64,000 nt of DNA, from contig NC_088319.1 in the NCBI RefSeq assembly GCF_910592395.1, forward strand, positions 17,050,001 to 17,114,000, written 5' to 3'. Source of the DNA: Lineus longissimus (taxonomy: Eukaryota; Nemertea; Pilidiophora; Heteronemertea; Lineidae). Made by a program: the position numbers and the translations under genes. A model generated the notes under the pieces. The model did no database searches. It was not told the origin of the DNA and was given only the letters and a program-made list of their open reading frames with translations. This document shows, one piece after another, positions 24,949-36,800 of this stretch. Position 1 is the first letter of the stretch, and each line of letters opens with the position of its first letter.

Positions 24949-27171
24949 TCACCCCAAGGAAGTGGAATCATAATTTGAAAACTGTTTATGATATAGAGCA
25001 GTTCGTTCTCTGTTATATTCCTCGCGCACCTCTTCGGTAATAGAGGGCACCAGGCGTCTGGTTTGTGAGTTCACGCTCTCTTCGCTTGCCGTGCTGGTGT
25101 CCGACGTGATGGAATCGACCCTCAGCCAGGAGAACTGCTGCCTGAATGAGGCCAGGATGGCGACCCTGACCTCGGGCGTCATGAGGCAGAACAGAACGAA
25201 GTTCCAGAAAGCTTGCCCGCTGTCGCCGATACCCTGGAAGATGAAAAGAAACTAGTTTCTGCGATAATGTTAATGGCAGACGATGTTTTTATCTCAACTG
25301 GAAGCGGGTTTTTTCTGACTCGGTTTCCTCATTGGACTTGCATCCGAGTCAAATTTCCATAGCATCAAGGATGGGGCTCTACGCTTGTTCGGTTTGAGCC
25401 ATATTTCTTCAAGAAACACTTAACCGGTATTGCGCATCAAAAGACATAGTTTAGCTCCCAATCCTGGACGCAGTACTTGTATTTTTGCTTCCACTTGCCA
25501 CCAATACCCGAAAATGGCCACCAAATATAATTGTGGTTGATGAGCAACTCTGCCTGCATTGTCGGGATACGCTGAACTGTGTTTCCCTAGTGGTTTCTCT
25601 TTCGCCAGCTACTCTTGAAACCGAGCTGCCTCGCCGCCTCTTAACACTTACTTGAAAAAGTGTGAGCACCTCGATGCCCTTATTGCTTTCAAACTCGTGG
25701 TCGCCGCCTTGGCTAGGTGACAGTGATATGGTAATCAGAAATTTCAAACTGCCCCAAATCCGGAGGACCAGTAGGATGATGGGAACGAAGATAAACATGG
25801 TGTCGTTGCCTGACAACTGTTCCCCGGATCTTGGAACACTGATACCTTGACGACGGAGTGAGCTGTGGTAACGCATCTAAAATTTAAAAAAAACAAGGAT
25901 TGGCGGTATCAGTTTAACGTCGGGAGTAGTAGTCGACGGTGTCTATAGAATACCGATACTTTCTTTACCGCGTGCTCATGTTCCATTAGCATGAACATTA
26001 CATGTAGCACAAAGGCAAAAAAGCCTTAGATGGCTTGAAAAGTTTACAAAATTCTGCTCGTTCTTGTGCTTTGTCCGATTCTGGTAAAGTAAGTGTTTTC
26101 AGATACTTTGGTCTTCGTAGTTTTGGACTACCATAAGATCGTCGAATCAGACTACCATATTCTTACTTTCATCAAAGAAGAAAATGACGTCAAGACGGCG
26201 AGTACGCACGCACCCTTTTCCAAATGAAATATTTCAACAGCAGGTAGTTGACGATAAGGACCATGTAAGTGACAAACTCCCAGAACTTTCCTGTCGCCAG
26301 CATCCAGAGAAGCTTGACATCATTGGAGAGGTCACATGCCGTGATCCAGCACCACCCGCCGCTGGTGTAGGAGAGATCCTCGCCCAGGACACCGAAACCT
26401 AATGCCAGGGAGGTCAGGAAGACTGCAAGAGATGGATGGTGACTTTTAGTTGAGAGATTTACGGCACTTGGCAAGTTCAAATCGGTGGCAACAGAATGTA
26501 TCTTGAAACGGTTCTGGTCAATACTCACCCGGAAGTCCCCAGCATATCACGTGACTCGGTACCATCATCCTATTGGCTGCTTCCACATCTTGCTTGACGA
26601 CGGCAATAATGAAATACGCACTGATGACGATCATCCAAAAGAATGAACACAAACTTGAGCAGGTGGTAATGTAACTCTGCGCCACGCAGACGGCATCAGC
26701 TTTTGGACATTGGTCTTCCTTTGCACCACTCCCAGATGTGTAATCTACCCAATACCGTATCACCCCCATCAGATATCCTGCCGCGGTGAAAAAGTCCGCA
26801 ATTGTCAAATATAAAAGTAACTTCCGGCTCGTTGTCCGTAAGGTTTGAAATTTGAAAAATGTCCAGAATATTGCGAAGCTTCCGAACAGCGATAAGACGC
26901 AACTAATAGCTGTTACTATGAGAATATATAGAGGCACAGGTGGCATGAACCTCACTGGTGTCAATGTCATAATTGTGAAATTCTGGGGTGTGGCTGTCGT
27001 ATTCATTGCCATCTCTGTTGTCATGGTGGCGGCCATCTTTGTTCTAAGATCTGATCTGTTGGAATGATAAAAAGGAAATTGGAATATATTGCACTCGCCT
27101 GGCATATATTTACCCAGGCAATTACTGTTCACCGGTGGACTGTTAGGCTGCATATCTAAAGACTCTTCCAT
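24949..27171 (-). CDS. GPR157: GPR157-like seven-transmembrane G-protein-coupled receptor
   Basis: Four exons on the minus strand: 27171-26529, 26422-26214, 25876-25652 and 25233-24949. All junctions are GT-AG and phases match, giving 453 residues. GPR157 is an orphan receptor distantly related to slime-mould cAMP receptors. In vertebrates it has been reported in primary cilia with Gq coupling. Evidence includes SRKLLLYLTIADFFTAAGYL (TM2), SFFWMIVISAYFIIAVV (TM3), the GGWCW extracellular loop 2 motif, LLWMLATGKFWEFVTYMVL (TM5), FVPIILLVLRIWGSLKFLIT (TM6) and GIGDSGQAFWNFVLFCLM (TM7), in the same order as the human protein. Human GPR157 is 335 residues. This one has about 75 extra N-terminal residues with three N-glycosylation sequons (N38, N57, N64) and a longer Ser/Thr-rich tail. 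Translation could also begin at an internal Met (46 or 50), which would bring the length closer to the family's. Confidence 0.9.
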
Positions 27172-30100
27172 TGTGCAGTTTCCCCGATCTTAAAACGAAA
27201 AAAATATTAAAATGCCAACCCAAGTTCGGGGCCTGTGATTGTTCTCTTCCACGCCATTGGCCATGTTTACAGAAAACACCGCACCTCTCACGATGTTAGT
27301 TAAAATGCCCACCCACAGGGGACTGTACGATATTACACTGTAGTGTAGTCGTCTCTTGAATTAACAGCATCGGCTTAATCACCTAGGCGAACTAGACTGC
27401 GTGATCAAATTGATTGGAAGTCGGCTTGATGAATAATTATTTTAAAAATATTATCATTATTATCATCAGTAGCCTATTTAGGCAATGGTCAGACGTAATA
27501 CTTTCATTTAGTCAACATGATAGTATCGTGATTTGGGTCAAGATGTTTTTGTAGTGCAAGAACAATTGTATATTTATATACACACTGGTAAATGTTTTCT
27601 ATGTCGTAGAAATTAAAACGCACGCCAATTCGCTCAAGGTTATCGTGTTTCCAACAGTTTATAAAATTGACTATTTGAAGGATATAAGGCGTTTCATTTT
27701 CACAAAGAAGGGATGACGTCAAATTTACGCTTAACATCAACGTAGGCCTATGTTGCAGTATTAGAATGAAGAAATGAACATAGTTTGTAGTGTCTCCGGG
27801 TTGTGACGGACCTCCGAGACTGTCTCAATGTTGTGACTGTCGCCTAATAAAGACTATACAGAGCAGCCTCTGCTCCTTGTGGAGACCATGAAGAGTCCCG
27901 ATTGTGGGTCTCGCATGAAGACATAACAGACCTGACAAAAGATGATAACGTGAATGGACGACTAAAAGAATAGGGCGCTATGTAATTGCTTTGTTGGGAA
28001 ACTGATCGAGAGACTAGGCCGCATGGGATGGCCGAATGGTGCACCAATATGGAAACAAAGCTCGATCTGGGATCAAGAGAGGAAGAAGAGACGACTGCCG
28101 TAGGGGCGACGTAGGCCTGGTTTTATAGTACAGATAAGCAGAACGCTGAGATTGACAGCCCTGCTTTTTGCAGTTGGGGATCAAATAGGTGTACGTCAGG
28201 GAAAAAAACTTACCAAGTGACTTCTCTACCAAGACTTCACTTGGTTCATAGCTATTCTTCCAATCAACCACTTCCTCTTCGCCTGGCCAAGTTCATACCG
28301 TACGTCAATGCCTTTCCGTTTCTAACCGAAATCGGGTTATTAATCTTGCTCTAGTGGGTCAGGGTCAGATAGAGCACATGATCAAATGGAAAACCGTTGG
28401 TTGATCTACTAATATATAATCATATTGACAAGAATCACACTTATCGCTTTCACAACACATTGAATTACTTCATCGGATCACAATGATTGTAGCTTCAAGA
28501 AGAGCAACATATTGCATCCTTACGAGCGGTCACATCGAAGCTCAATGTCTGTCCACTATTCCCGTCACTGGCGCTCGTCACTGGCGCCCGGGCACTGGCG
28601 TCGACCTGTAGTCACATCCAAACTGAATGTCTGACTCGGTCCACCTTTTCCTGTTCCAGTTCTTGAGTCGCATCCAACTCCACGGCCCGGCTACAGTCTT
28701 GTCAACCCAGTGAAAAGTTAAGACAGTCACAACCAGATTGAATCAGACCTGGCTACTCAACTACCATGTTAGCTCGGTGAACGAGTTGAGACGGCAGTCC
28801 GACCGCATCGGACATGGTGCTCCTCCGGCTTTTCAACGCGATGAGCAAAGAAAGAGAGTCATAACCAGACCGAATAGACCTGAGAGCGTCACCGTGTTAC
28901 CATCCCATTGAGGCAGATCAGACAGTGGCTAGCTCCACTGTCTTGCCAACACCGACATGAGATCGATGTGGATGGGATGGTCACAACCACACCAAATGGG
29001 ACCGATAGCGTCGCCGTGTTGCCAGCACATTGAGGCAGCACATTGAGGAAGATTAAAGAGACAGAATCAGACCTGATCAGATATGGAAGCTCCATCCGAA
29101 CCTGTGATGAGTAGGCCTAAAAGGATCGAGAATAACCACCCTACATGTCTATCAAGCAAGGCTACTCTACCGTCATACCAACTCGGTGAGAGAGGAGAAA
29201 CAAGGAACACCAGGCCGAACGAGACTTGTCATCGCCATCATCTGTCACAGCTGTCCCTGGCAGGCCCACCGTCGATTCAAACTGGTGATGCCAAAAATGC
29301 AGAGACTGTCACAACCAGACCGAATCGGACCTTGCTGATCCAACGTCTTGCCCATACTGCGAATGAAATGAGACAGCCACATCCAGACAAGTAACAGACT
29401 TGAACGCTCCACCATCTCACCAACATGGTGAAAGATGAGAGACAAAGCTACCTGGTTGTGTCACTGTCTTGCCAACACATTGACAACAACGAGACAGTCA
29501 GAACTAGATCTGAATCGGGCCTTGCAGCACCATCGTCTTAACACCTTGGTGAGAAAGTTGAGATAGTCACAACCAAGCTTAATCGGTCCTGACTGCTCCA
29601 CCATCTTGTCAACTCGATGAAAGAGTTGAGGCAGTTACAACCACGCAGAATCGGCCCTGGCTGCTCCACCATCTTGCCAACTCGATGAAAGTGTTGAAAC
29701 AGTTACAACCAGGCAGAATCGGCCCTTGCTGCTCCACCAACCTGCCAACTCGTTAAAGAGTTGAGACAGGTACAACCGGGTAGAATCGGTCCTGGCTGCT
29801 CCACCATCTTGCCAACTCGTTAAAGAGTTGAGACAGTTACAACCAGGCAGAGTCGGTCCTGGCTGCTCCATCTTGTCAATTCAGAGTTGAGACAGGTACA
29901 ACCAGACCAAATTGGAAACGGCTGCTTCACAGTGTTGCCAACTTGGTAGAAGAGTCGGGACAGTCACAACCAGACCAAATCAGACCTGGCAGCTCCCCTA
30001 GAAGGGTTCCGATTGTGTCCCAGGTTGTCCAATTTGCTCAGACAGTCCCTCGTCACATCAAAGCACAGCACCTTAGTGATAAAAACAACAACAACAAAGA

Positions 30101-30886
30101 GTTCAAAATATACTGCAGTCTATTTGCAATTTACAATGAACTATGCGCTTCCTTTACTACTGATGTTTGTCTGTATTATAGTGTGTATCAAAAAGAATGT
30201 TACACTTTGAAAATTGGCTGTTATTGTTTAATGTGAGACATCCTGTACATCTGAAGGCACTGCACACACCAATGACACCTGGATACACTACACTGCATAT
30301 ACCTCAAGGCTGTGTTAGTGGAGAGAGCAGGAGAGGCTACTACTACATGTACTATCCTAGTCTCCTGTGTTTTCAGCTGATTTTGGAGACGCAATTATTC
30401 TTTTTGATACACACTGTCTACTGCACTGAACTGTATTCGAATATAACCAATGCACCATATAGAAGTTTTACTTCAGTTACGCGAAGCCTACACTTCAACT
30501 GATTTCATAAATAATATTAACATCTGATGTACAAACTAACTCCATATAAAATACTGTAAAAGAGGACGGTATAAATAATGGTGAATTAACAAATCTACAA
30601 TCAATACTTCTACGCATGCTAACTTCATCAGCTAACCTACAAATCTATACTACACAATGAACCCCCCTCTCCCCATCTCCTCCCATTATAAACTTAGAAA
30701 ACAAGTTTGAAGGAGAGAACCGAGACATCAGGGCCCAGACCCCGCTTTTCAAAACAATAACTTGGCGTCTTCAGTTAAGTCCATTAAACTTAATGTCAAG
30801 CACATGATTGAGACTCAATACTGTGCAGCTTTTGGCTATTCCCACGTCTGACACAAACAACAGATGTCTGGTCAGTCCTGAAGGAG
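27172..30886. other. Intergenic region between the GPR157-like gene and NPHP4
   Basis: Contains presumed GPR157-like promoter/5' UTR sequence on the left, the degenerate 67-bp array at about 28.55-29.96 kb, and presumed NPHP4 3' UTR (right end, minus strand). I saw no further coding signal, and no canonical AATAAA for NPHP4 close to its stop codon. Confidence 0.6.
28550..29960. repeat. Degenerate minisatellite array, period about 67 bp
   Basis: A motif of the form GAGTTGAGACAGTTACAACC, then (A/C)G(A/G)C(A)GAATCGG-CCTGGC, then TGCTCCACCATCTTGCCAAC recurs through the block. CTGCTCC landmarks at 29661, 29729, 29796 and 29863 give steps of 68, 67 and 67 bp. Copies become more diverged to the left. 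The long frames on both strands here are produced by the repeat. Confidence 0.85.
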
Positions 30887-33800
30887 TCAGGCGTATTGTG
30901 CCTTCACACAGAAGGTCTCCTCGTTCTTCCCCTCGTCGTCGTTAATGAAGATCAAGATGGACGCCGCCCCTGGCATCATACTCGGTGTAAACCTCAGTCC
31001 AATCGTATACGTATCTCCTGCTGCTATCTCAATGCGTGCTTCCTTAAACTGCAGCAAGTCATCGCGGTTCGTTGTCAAGTTAAACGTCTTCCTGGTCGGG
31101 TACGGGTTCGTGTATGTGATACGTTTATTGGAACCCTTGCCGCCCCCTATTGGGATCTGTAACTCAAAGGCTTTGGAGACAACGGGAGCTTTGCATGAAA
31201 GACAGATCAGCCACGTTCTGATCAATTGGTGAAATTCCACGTCAACAACATTCAGGAACATGTATTTTGACCCAACCTGCAGCGGTCGGACAGCAACGTT
31301 TAACTCGTGGACGGTGTTTGCCGCCAACATGAAGGAATCTTTTGGTGCGATTTGTAGTTCTTTAGGGTGGGAGGAGTAACATGCTGCGAGTCTGGATGCT
31401 TGAGTTCCCCTGCAATCAAAACAGGACATGTGTGAGTCAACAGAGTCAAAGCAGTAATGAGTAAGCTTGACTTATATGCTTTGGGTAACGCCAACATGAT
31501 ATTCACCGAAGTCCTGTTGGTGTAACCAAACTCTGAACAGATACAAGTGTCCTTATGTTACCTTCCTTTACAAAGGTGTCCAGAGGTTCCACTGTATTGT
31601 CACATAAACAATGGGACTCAAGACGTTTCTTCTACCTACCTGAGAATAAGTGAGAACCGACTTGTCTGACCCTCGGTACACGTCACATCGACCCTCTGGA
31701 GAGAGTGGATGAAGAACTGCCAAATCTGGATGGGTTTCGATAGGAATAGGTCCGTATAGATGGCCATGAAGAACTTCTTGATCTGAGGAGATGGACCGCA
31801 TGCGACCTGGAACAGTTCATGAACTTATTGAAATGATTTCGACGTGAAAATGATGAGTTTAGATGTACAAAAAGGCAAGCAGGGAGTTGACAGTTAGTCC
31901 CAAAGAGGAGAAAGCAAACACAATATGAAACGGCACCTTTCATCTCGCATCCTGAACTTGACACCTGATGCAAAAATGAATACACATTAAACTTGAAGTG
32001 TTTATTTCGGCCTGCTTACTGATGAAAGGACATGAGAAAGCAGCTAACCCACCTTCAAGAAGACATCCTGTGGTTCTCCGCTCTGGGTATTCTTTGCTTC
32101 ACATATCACATTCGGATCACTACAGCGTATATAGAGCTGTGAGAAGCCAGCGCCACCTACAGGAGCTCCAGGTATCGTATGGAATGGCGGCAGACGGATG
32201 GATTTCTTCAAGAACGCCTGCTCTGGGTGGTAGAAACGGAACGTCTGGTCGATGACGTGTGGCTGTGGGGCGATGCGCAGATTCAGCTGAGACATGAGTT
32301 TACCATCTTTGGTGAGGAACTGGACGGTAATGACACGAGTGTCTGAGTCCGGGTTGGACTTCTCCTGTGGTCGATTAGGGGCAGGGCGGAAAGGATCTGT
32401 TGGTGTCTGCAAAAGGAATATCAAGGTCATTACGAAATCGCAAAGTAAACCAGGGACGAAGAGACAAAGTGTTGAAATTTCCCGAATCTACAACATAGAA
32501 TATGGACAAAATCCTCTTTAAAACAATCTCCATTTGCAAATTAAGCTATAAAGCAATTGAAAATGGTGACTGATTATACGAAGGACACATCCAGCAGAGT
32601 CTGTCAACAATATCATCAATCTTTTCCCTACCTGAGGATGTATGGTGTGATCTGCTTTGAACGACACAAACTTGAACGGAATGTTGACTTTCTCTTTTGG
32701 CCTGAGGAAGATCTCAGGATATTCGGTTGTCTTCTCCACGTTAAACATGCCCTCCTCCACGGGCGTGACGAGGTTATTCAGCATCTTGTAATGACGCCAC
32801 TCCCGAGCATCTGTGACTACACTGCAAAGATGAGAAGCGTTATAGAGTCGGGTGTGACTGGCTTGATATGGTGCCAGGGCATCTGTGACTACACTGCAAA
32901 GATGAGAAGCGTTATAGAGTCGGGTGTGACTGGCTTGATATGGTGCCAGGGCATCTGTGACTACACTGCAAAGATGAGAAGCGTTATAGAGTCGGGTGTG
33001 ACTGGCTTGTTATGGTGCCAGGGCATCTGTGACTACACTGCAAAGATGAGAAGCGTTATAGAGTCGGGTGTGACTGGCTTGATATGGTGCCAGGGCATCT
33101 GTGACTACACTGCAAAGATGAGAAGCGTTATAGAGTCGGGTGTGACTGGCTTGATATGGTGCCAAGGCATCTGTGACCACACTGCAAAGATGAGAAGCGT
33201 TATAGAGTCGGGTGTGACTGGCTTGATATGGTGCCAGGGCATCTGTGACCACACTGCAAAGATGAGAAGCGTTATAGAGTCGGGTGTGACTGGCTTGATA
33301 TGGTGCCAGGGCATCTGTAACTACACTGCAAAGATGAGAAGCGTTATAGAGTCGGGTGTGACTGGCTTGATATGGTGCCAGGGCATCAGTGACCACACTG
33401 CAAAGATGAGAAGCGTTATAGAGTCGGGTGTGACTGGCTTGATATGGTGCCAGGGCATCTGTAACTACACTGCAAAGATGAGAAGCGTTATAGAGTCGGG
33501 TGTGACTGGCTTGATATGGTGCCAGGTTAGAAGTAAATGTGACGTGCGGCTGAGGTACATTCTGGTGGAATAACAGCTCCAGCTTAAAGATCTTCTTCCG
33601 ACTGGCTGCATTGATTACGATATCTTCCAGAATCAGGCCCGATTCCTTCAGGGGTACTTACTGTAGATCTGGATCTTGTACACACACTATCACAGAATGC
33701 TGCACGTTGAACGGATTCTTTAGAGAATACTCAAAGAATTCTGCAGAGCCCATCGACGGGTAGAGGGTATGGTCGGTTGTCATAGCTTGGTTCAGCATGT

Positions 33801-36800
33801 TCAGGATGCCCTCGCGTTTGGTGGTCTGGCGGTAACACTCGATGGTCTTGAGGTCACGAGTTCGATCAGCTTTTTCAACTTTGTAAGCCTATGGATGGAG
33901 AAGCAGTGGATATAAGTTATCTCAAAAACTACTTCAGCTGCCAATTTCTGTCAATGTGGTCACATTGTCATTTCGTCAACCCTGGAGAATGTCAATCCAA
34001 ACGTGGCACAGCATCATAGTAACTTTGTCATGTTGAGGACAAGGCTGAAATGAGACATGCCGCTGCTTAAACTCGGCTCATTCTACTTTGTCTCTTCATC
34101 AAATCAACTCACCGAAAACGAAAACGGCACTTCGTTCTCCTCTCCATCTGTCTGTCTGACCGCCTGCATGCGAGCCAGCTTCCGTCTCCTTGCAGGATCC
34201 ATCTTCTCAAGCTCCTCCTCCTTCTGCTGCAGCGGGCGATGCTTGGTCACCAGCATTGTTGCCAGCTCATGGTTCGTCTCGGCCAATGGCTGTGCTTTAT
34301 ATGTGCGTTTGACCTTGTGGAGTTGGGAGAAGGTCGTTGTTAGGCTGCCGCCGTGGAAACCGGTGGCATTCATGTCGGAGCTGATGACAGTTTGCGGCTT
34401 TTTGGCGATGGCGGTGGTATCAGCTGGAGAAGAGATGAAGTCAGGTCACTCAAGTTAACAAATGACTGAACGGTATGAAATTCAAACTCTCTTTTGTATC
34501 AAAATTCACCCAAAACATCTTTTTTCCTAAAATATCAACACAGGGTACTACCAGACATTGGACGAGTTCAGCCATACTCACTTCTCTGTGACTTGTCGGT
34601 CGGGAAACCAACATTGGCCAACCGAAGGTGAAGACGCCCTTTGACAGCTGTGGTGACCCCAACAGGTCTGACGCTCCCGCTCCTGGAAAGATCGCCGGTG
34701 AGATTCGGGGTCTCCTCTGCACCATACTCAGTCGATATCACATCGAGTTCGTACGTTATTTGGACGGCCTCGCGACCTTGGCGGCAGAGGTGCTTCAGTT
34801 CCACAGCACAGGAGCCAATCAACAGAAGAGAGTCGCCATCCCAGACGTCAATATGGAGCGTCTGCTGTGAAAGATGCTTGACAAACAATGCCCCTTCTCC
34901 TGGTTTGAGGAACGCTGGGTCGACGTAGTATTTCACCTGATAACCGGGAGGTCCCGACAGAGCCGTACTGTCTTTCTCCAAGCGTTTCAGGATGCAGGGC
35001 ATGGACTTGGGATCAGCACTCAACTCACACTCGGGGTCACCCAACAGCAGCCTACAATGAAAGGATGGTGCATGTGAAGAGCAAGCAGGGACCATTAAAT
35101 CAGAGTTGGAGCAAGGTTACTCGGCAACTGGGGCACAGGAAAGTGCAGCTACGACACAATCAATAATCTCTGCTCACCTTTCTGACGTAACCTGTGGGAA
35201 TCTGTAGAACTGGAACGTGAAGAAGATAGTTCCTGGAGCCTTGGAGCTGCTAGCCGTCGGGGTAAACATCCTGCAAATAAATGAAATAGTTCAAATGTGT
35301 ACCAAGCTGCTCGTACCTAGAACTGGAAATGACCCAACGTGCAAGCCATGCTTTGTTTTTCTTCTCCTTCTTTGTGATCATGCGTGTCTCTATCAGCAGT
35401 ATCAGCTCATGCTGCTATGTCAGGCATTAGGTACAGACCGAACCTCGTCTTCACCACGCCAGCATTGGCAGTTCCCTATCCATGTATGTGTAAACATCAA
35501 CTGCACCTGGACCTCAAATGGCACAAGTAGTTTGAAAACATCATCTCAACAAAACCACTGACACTGACTTACTTTGAATAAGCAAGGAATTGTAACGTCA
35601 CCTCGTTACTCTGCAACTGGTCATACTCCTCCTTCTCTGGTCGGTACGTCACATGATCAGACGGATCAACCACATCGGGTGGCTCACCACCTCGGTCAAG
35701 TATCGTCGGGAACCCAACGCTGTAAAGCCTAGCGTAGGCCGCCCTTGAGAGGCCTTGGCCGGCGTGGATGTGGGGCGACAGAGCCAGGATGGGAGAATGG
35801 GTCGGCTGGTATGGAAGCTCCTGCAGGTCGAGGCGGGCAGACCCAGGCTATGAGAGAGGGAGAAAGCAGTGTGGGTTAACCTTTGAATACCTAATCAGAG
35901 TATGAGGGGAACAGCATCCACAGTGATCTTAACTAATCACGATGAGGGGAAGAACAAAAGGACGTCTGTGAGAAGGCACAGCATGCTTAACTCCTTAGGA
36001 CTGTAGGTGGCATCTGTCATGAACAGTGTCCAGACGCAGAAATTAGCCAAAACTCTCCGCAATTTTCACAAAATAGCGCCAGGCAGTCCACGGTGAAAGT
36101 TCACAGACGACATTGACCCTACCTCTTGATAACCCATTGATCCCATCATGGGCATGGGGTAGCCCATCGGACCTGGTGGATACATCATACCAGTATAGGG
36201 GTTATACATGCCTCTCGGTGACATCATCATCTGCGCATCCATCTCACTCCTGAAAGATCACATAATCATTGTCAAAGACTTTCAAAATTGCCGGAAAAAT
36301 TATACAAGGGGGGAAGGGGGCGGACAACCTCACTCCCTTGGATCCGCCCCTACAACCTCACCCACCATTGAACAAAGGAAAGGGTTTCAGTCAGCCCAGC
36401 TGTGCGTATCTGGCTGAAAGATTCCGCAAAATTGAAAAACTCACCCAAAATTTTGCAGGTAATATAAAGTCGACAGCATTTTGTATCCAAAGAGTCTCAC
36501 AGAAAAAAAGAAGGGCTCCGCTACTCCCAGATATTGCACACCCGACCTGCTCAAGACTATAGCACAGTTTATAACACAAGCTGACTTATATTATAGTCTG
36601 AGACATTTGTTTGTCCCACCACGGACGATGACAAACCTAACCCATGAACTCGCCGGTCAAGGTGCCATAAATAAAGAGCAAGAGCTTGATTATAAATCAT
36701 CATTGGTGCAGTCAGGCAACAACAGTGTTTGGACAGGGTGCAAAGTATTTCAAAGGTGCACGGAACGTAAGGGGACGCAACTCAAAGGTACACGGAACGT

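Noticed and set aside
32140-32170. CTCF-like CCTGTAGGTGGCGC on the minus strand
   Set aside because: It lies within a conserved NPHP4 coding exon (GAPVGGAG region), so the match is explained by codons. One core mismatch also counts against it.
32557-33573. 338-codon plus-strand open frame with 24-residue repeats
   Set aside because: It is created by the 72-bp repeat, whose period is a multiple of three. It overlaps NPHP4 exon and intron on the opposite strand and has no splice or homology support.
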